Below the pieces are notes generated by a model that was not told the origin of the DNA, did no database searches, and worked only from the letters and a program-made list of their open reading frames with translations. From Tabrizicola sp. (GTDB taxonomy: Bacteria > Pseudomonadota > Alphaproteobacteria > Rhodobacterales > Rhodobacteraceae), in the NCBI RefSeq assembly GCF_030373185.1, contig NZ_JAUCZH010000007.1, positions 62,001 to 126,000 on the forward strand: a stretch of 64,000 nt of DNA. The letters are read 5' to 3'. The number at the start of each line of letters is the position of its first letter. Positions within the stretch are counted from its first letter, which is position 1. Both the position numbers and the translations under genes were made by a program. Shown here in pieces: positions 62,121-64,000 of this stretch.

Positions 62121-62738
62121 TTACCTGTCCTTGTCGTGTTCACGATTGAATGCGTCGGTGGAATTGCTTCTTGGGTAAGCCACACTTGGCACGGACACGT
62201 TCAAAAACTCACAGAGCGGCTCCCAACCATCGCCGATCGTATGCACAAGCAGACGGTCCGCCGGAATTTCGCGCTTCACGCGCGCCACATTGGCCTCGTA
62301 TTGAGCGATGCAATGGTCGCGCTCCAGATTGCCACCAAAAACCCGCCCACTGATCAGGTCAGAGCCCCGCGGTTGTGGGACTGACGGATCCACCGAGATC
62401 AGCGGCAGAATAGTTTTTTCGAAGCTGCCCCACCAGCTCTCTGCGCTACGATAGGTCAGCAGAACCTTTGCCTCAGGAAAGGCGTCCACAAGTAAGGGCC
62501 AGTACGCGGCGGAAGGCCAGTCAACGCAGGAGCCGTAAGCGCCAAGAAGCTCACCCCAACTAGGAACAGGCTCGGGCCCATCCAGATTTGCGTTCAACTC
62601 CCTCCACAGATCGCGATGCGCATCATCGGCCAAAAGTTCCCGCATGTGATGGCAGGGCCCATATCCCAAGAGGTTCAAGGCCTCGCGCATGGAATCTGTG
62701 CCTGTTCGCCCGAAGCCGGTTCCAATGACCTTGACCAT
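62121..62738 (-). CDS. Sulfotransferase family protein
   Basis: 205 residues from the ATG at 62738 (AAAGGA five bases upstream). N-terminal PAPS-binding loop KVIGTGFGRTGTDSMREALN (5'-phosphosulfate type) and the second motif region AKVLLTYRSAESWWGSF with Arg/Ser for the 3'-phosphate. The C-terminus (VPSVAYPRSNSTDAFNREHD) ends with the F/YPxxN motif of the family. Substrate unknown. Lower conservation of codon use and its place next to an integrase remnant suggest accessory DNA. Confidence 0.82.
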   Translation of the reverse strand: MVKVIGTGFGRTGTDSMREALNLLGYGPCHHMRELLADDAHRDLWRELNANLDGPEPVPSWGELLGAYGSCVDWPSAAYWPLLVDAFPEAKVLLTYRSAESWWGSFEKTILPLISVDPSVPQPRGSDLISGRVFGGNLERDHCIAQYEANVARVKREIPADRLLVHTIGDGWEPLCEFLNVSVPSVAYPRSNSTDAFNREHDKDR

Positions 62739-63080
62739 GATCGTCCTTTCGCAAATGAGGCGCACCAAATGGCATTGAGATCTCGGTACTTTTGCCGGTG
62801 AACTTGGCATAAAGGCCAGGATCGGCATCCAGCTCATTTCGATCGTTGTTCGACCTCCGACTAAAGGCGACATTGTTCTGCTACGTCGTCGTCCGAATTC
62901 GCGCCAGTTCGCAGCGAACCACCGTTGTGTGCCGTTCTCGTCAGTTTCGCTTCGAAGTGCACAATCCCGCCGCGACTTGGTCGAATGTCACATTAGTGCA
63001 CGGAGCGGAGCCTTACCGCAGCCTGTCTGAAGGACCGGTCTGGGCCGACCGGCACCTAGCATGCCGGCCGGGGCAGTCGT
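62739..63080. other. Intergenic region between sulfotransferase and integrase remnant
   Basis: 342 bases. Both flanking genes are on the minus strand, so this holds the sulfotransferase promoter. I see no gene, repeat or terminator I can support. Confidence 0.4.
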
Positions 63081-63713
63081 TTACAGGTCGATCCCCTCCG
63101 AGAGAGTTAAGGCGTCCTCAAGATCTACGCCGAGGTAGCGCACGGTGCTGTCCATCTTCGTATGCCCCAGCAGCAGTTGCACGGCGCGCAAGTTCCCTGT
63201 CTTCTTGTATATCTGCGCCACCTTGGTTCGGCGCATGGAATGGGTGCCATACGCGCTCGGCTCGAGACCGAGAGACGAGACCCAGCCACGAACGAGCCGC
63301 GCATATTGCCGAGTAGACAGGTGCGGGCTGCCGTGGAGCCGGCTTGGCCACAGGAACTGAAGGCCGGTCATCTAGGGATCGCTAATCCACCGTTCGAGGG
63401 ACAGGCGGGTGGTCTCGGTGATCTCGAACCGGACCGGCTTGCCCGTCTTGGTCTGCACGATCGATGCGCGCTCTTTCACGTGCCCAGCCGCGAAAACGTC
63501 AGTGACCCGGATGCTCACCAAGTCGCAGCCCCTGAGCTTGCTGTCGACGGCCCGGTTGAACAGCGCGAGGTCGCGCGCGCTGTCTGCCATCTCGAGGCGA
63601 ACCCTGATCGACCAGACATGCCGGGGCAGCAGCGGCCGCTTCTGACCGATGATGCGGCCCTTGTTCCAGGCGACGCGGTCAGGACGGAGGGCAGGAAGAA
63701 GATCAATGGACAT
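63081..63713 (-). pseudogene. Tyrosine recombinase (integrase) with an in-frame stop
   Basis: Reading from ATG 63713 (AGGAGG six bases upstream) gives 113 residues, then TAG at 63372-63374, then 96 more in the same frame, together ~210 residues, the full length of short tyrosine recombinases. Catalytic residues are all visible: Arg in AVDSKLRGCDLVSI, HSMRRTKVAQIY, LLLGHTKMDSTVRYLG with the Tyr nucleophile. The stop falls between WISDP and MTGLQFLWPSRLHG in an otherwise intact protein. Either a recent nonsense mutation or a read-through site; I call it a pseudogene. Confidence 0.85.
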
Positions 63714-64000
63714 AGGAGTACCTCCTGTCCACCAAGCCCTCCCTTCTTCGGTCATGCCGACAGCAACAGGATACCATGCTAGTGGCGTCGAGTCGTAGCG
63801 TCGGGCGGAAAGCAGCCGTTCGCCCTATCGCGATAGAGTGGCCTCTCACCTCAATTGCGGTCATTCGACGTGGTGCCGATCGCTGGTCGCGTTTTCCAAG
63901 TCGAAGCTGCTGAACAACAGCCGACCGCTTGCGCCATGTCGGGGTCAATCCAACGGATACATCGGCCGTGGCACGCGATGAAACGGCAAGCGTCGCAGGT
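63714..64000. other. Region upstream of the integrase remnant; possible partial minus-strand gene
   Basis: On the minus strand a frame is open from the window edge (64000) to a stop at 63851; it contains CDACRFIACHGRCIRW, a cysteine-rich protein-like stretch. It might be the end of a gene that begins outside the window. No family recognised, and no other feature is seen here. Confidence 0.25.

Noticed and set aside
61812-62384. Overlapping frames with an FCQCCSAEF cysteine cluster and others
   Set aside because: No family resemblance or ribosome site, partly antisense to the sulfotransferase gene.
63703-63948. Minus-strand frame of 81 residues upstream of the integrase
   Set aside because: Arg/Ser-rich, overlaps the integrase ribosome site, no plausible start.

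Overview
The window looks like a chromosome segment of a high-GC alphaproteobacterium of the Rhodobacteraceae (Rhodobacter/Tabrizicola/Gemmobacter-like). The grounds are gene content and order: sucB followed by lpdA, a FYDLN-acid (TIGR02300) gene beside tRNA-Ala, a cdd-deoA-deoB-add-upp salvage operon, a glpD-STPQUV-K operon as described in rhizobia, and ScfR/PccR-like TTTGCAAA boxes before prpE. No database search was possible; family calls rest on motifs and recalled family sequences.

Layout. 1-4.2 kb: end of the 2-oxoglutarate dehydrogenase cluster (partial sucB, three small genes, lpdA). 4.2-7.9 kb: pirin, small membrane protein, GntR regulator, YgjP-like metallopeptidase, FYDLN protein and tRNA-Ala(GGC) with a strong terminator. 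7.9-12.2 kb: RND efflux pair. 12.5-17.4 kb: DEAD-box helicase, CII-like protein, a possible small RNA and a structured leader before tdk, DMT transporter, inactive M48-like protein. 17.5-22.6 kb: nucleoside salvage operon on the minus strand with a palindromic operator candidate. 22.6-34.2 kb: bicupin protein, malic enzyme, prpE, LuxU/LuxO-like phosphorelay, nadK, glyA and small membrane genes. 34.3-45.8 kb: glycerol regulon (ABC importer GlpSTPQUV, GlpK, GlpD, GlpR, Fe-dependent alcohol dehydrogenase). 45.9-48.6 kb: accessory patch with a fused mobilization remnant and hipBA preceded by four regularly spaced operators. 48.9-61.7 kb: a twelve-gene same-strand cluster. 61.7-64 kb: sulfotransferase and an integrase broken by an in-frame stop.

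The most interesting part is the 48.9-61.7 kb cluster. It starts at a sigma-54 promoter with exact GG-N10-GC spacing. It encodes a cytochrome P450, its ferredoxin and ferredoxin reductase, two different glutamine-synthetase-like ligases, a PAS-only protein overlapping a receiver-less sigma-54 activator, a polyamine-type ABC importer and a class I glutamine-amidotransferase-like hydrolase. My inference is a self-regulated amine-catabolic pathway: import an amine, gamma-glutamylate it, oxidise it with the P450 and release the product by hydrolysis. It combines the logic of the Puu and aniline gamma-glutamyl routes with the P450 chemistry of secondary-amine degradation. The substrate is unknown.
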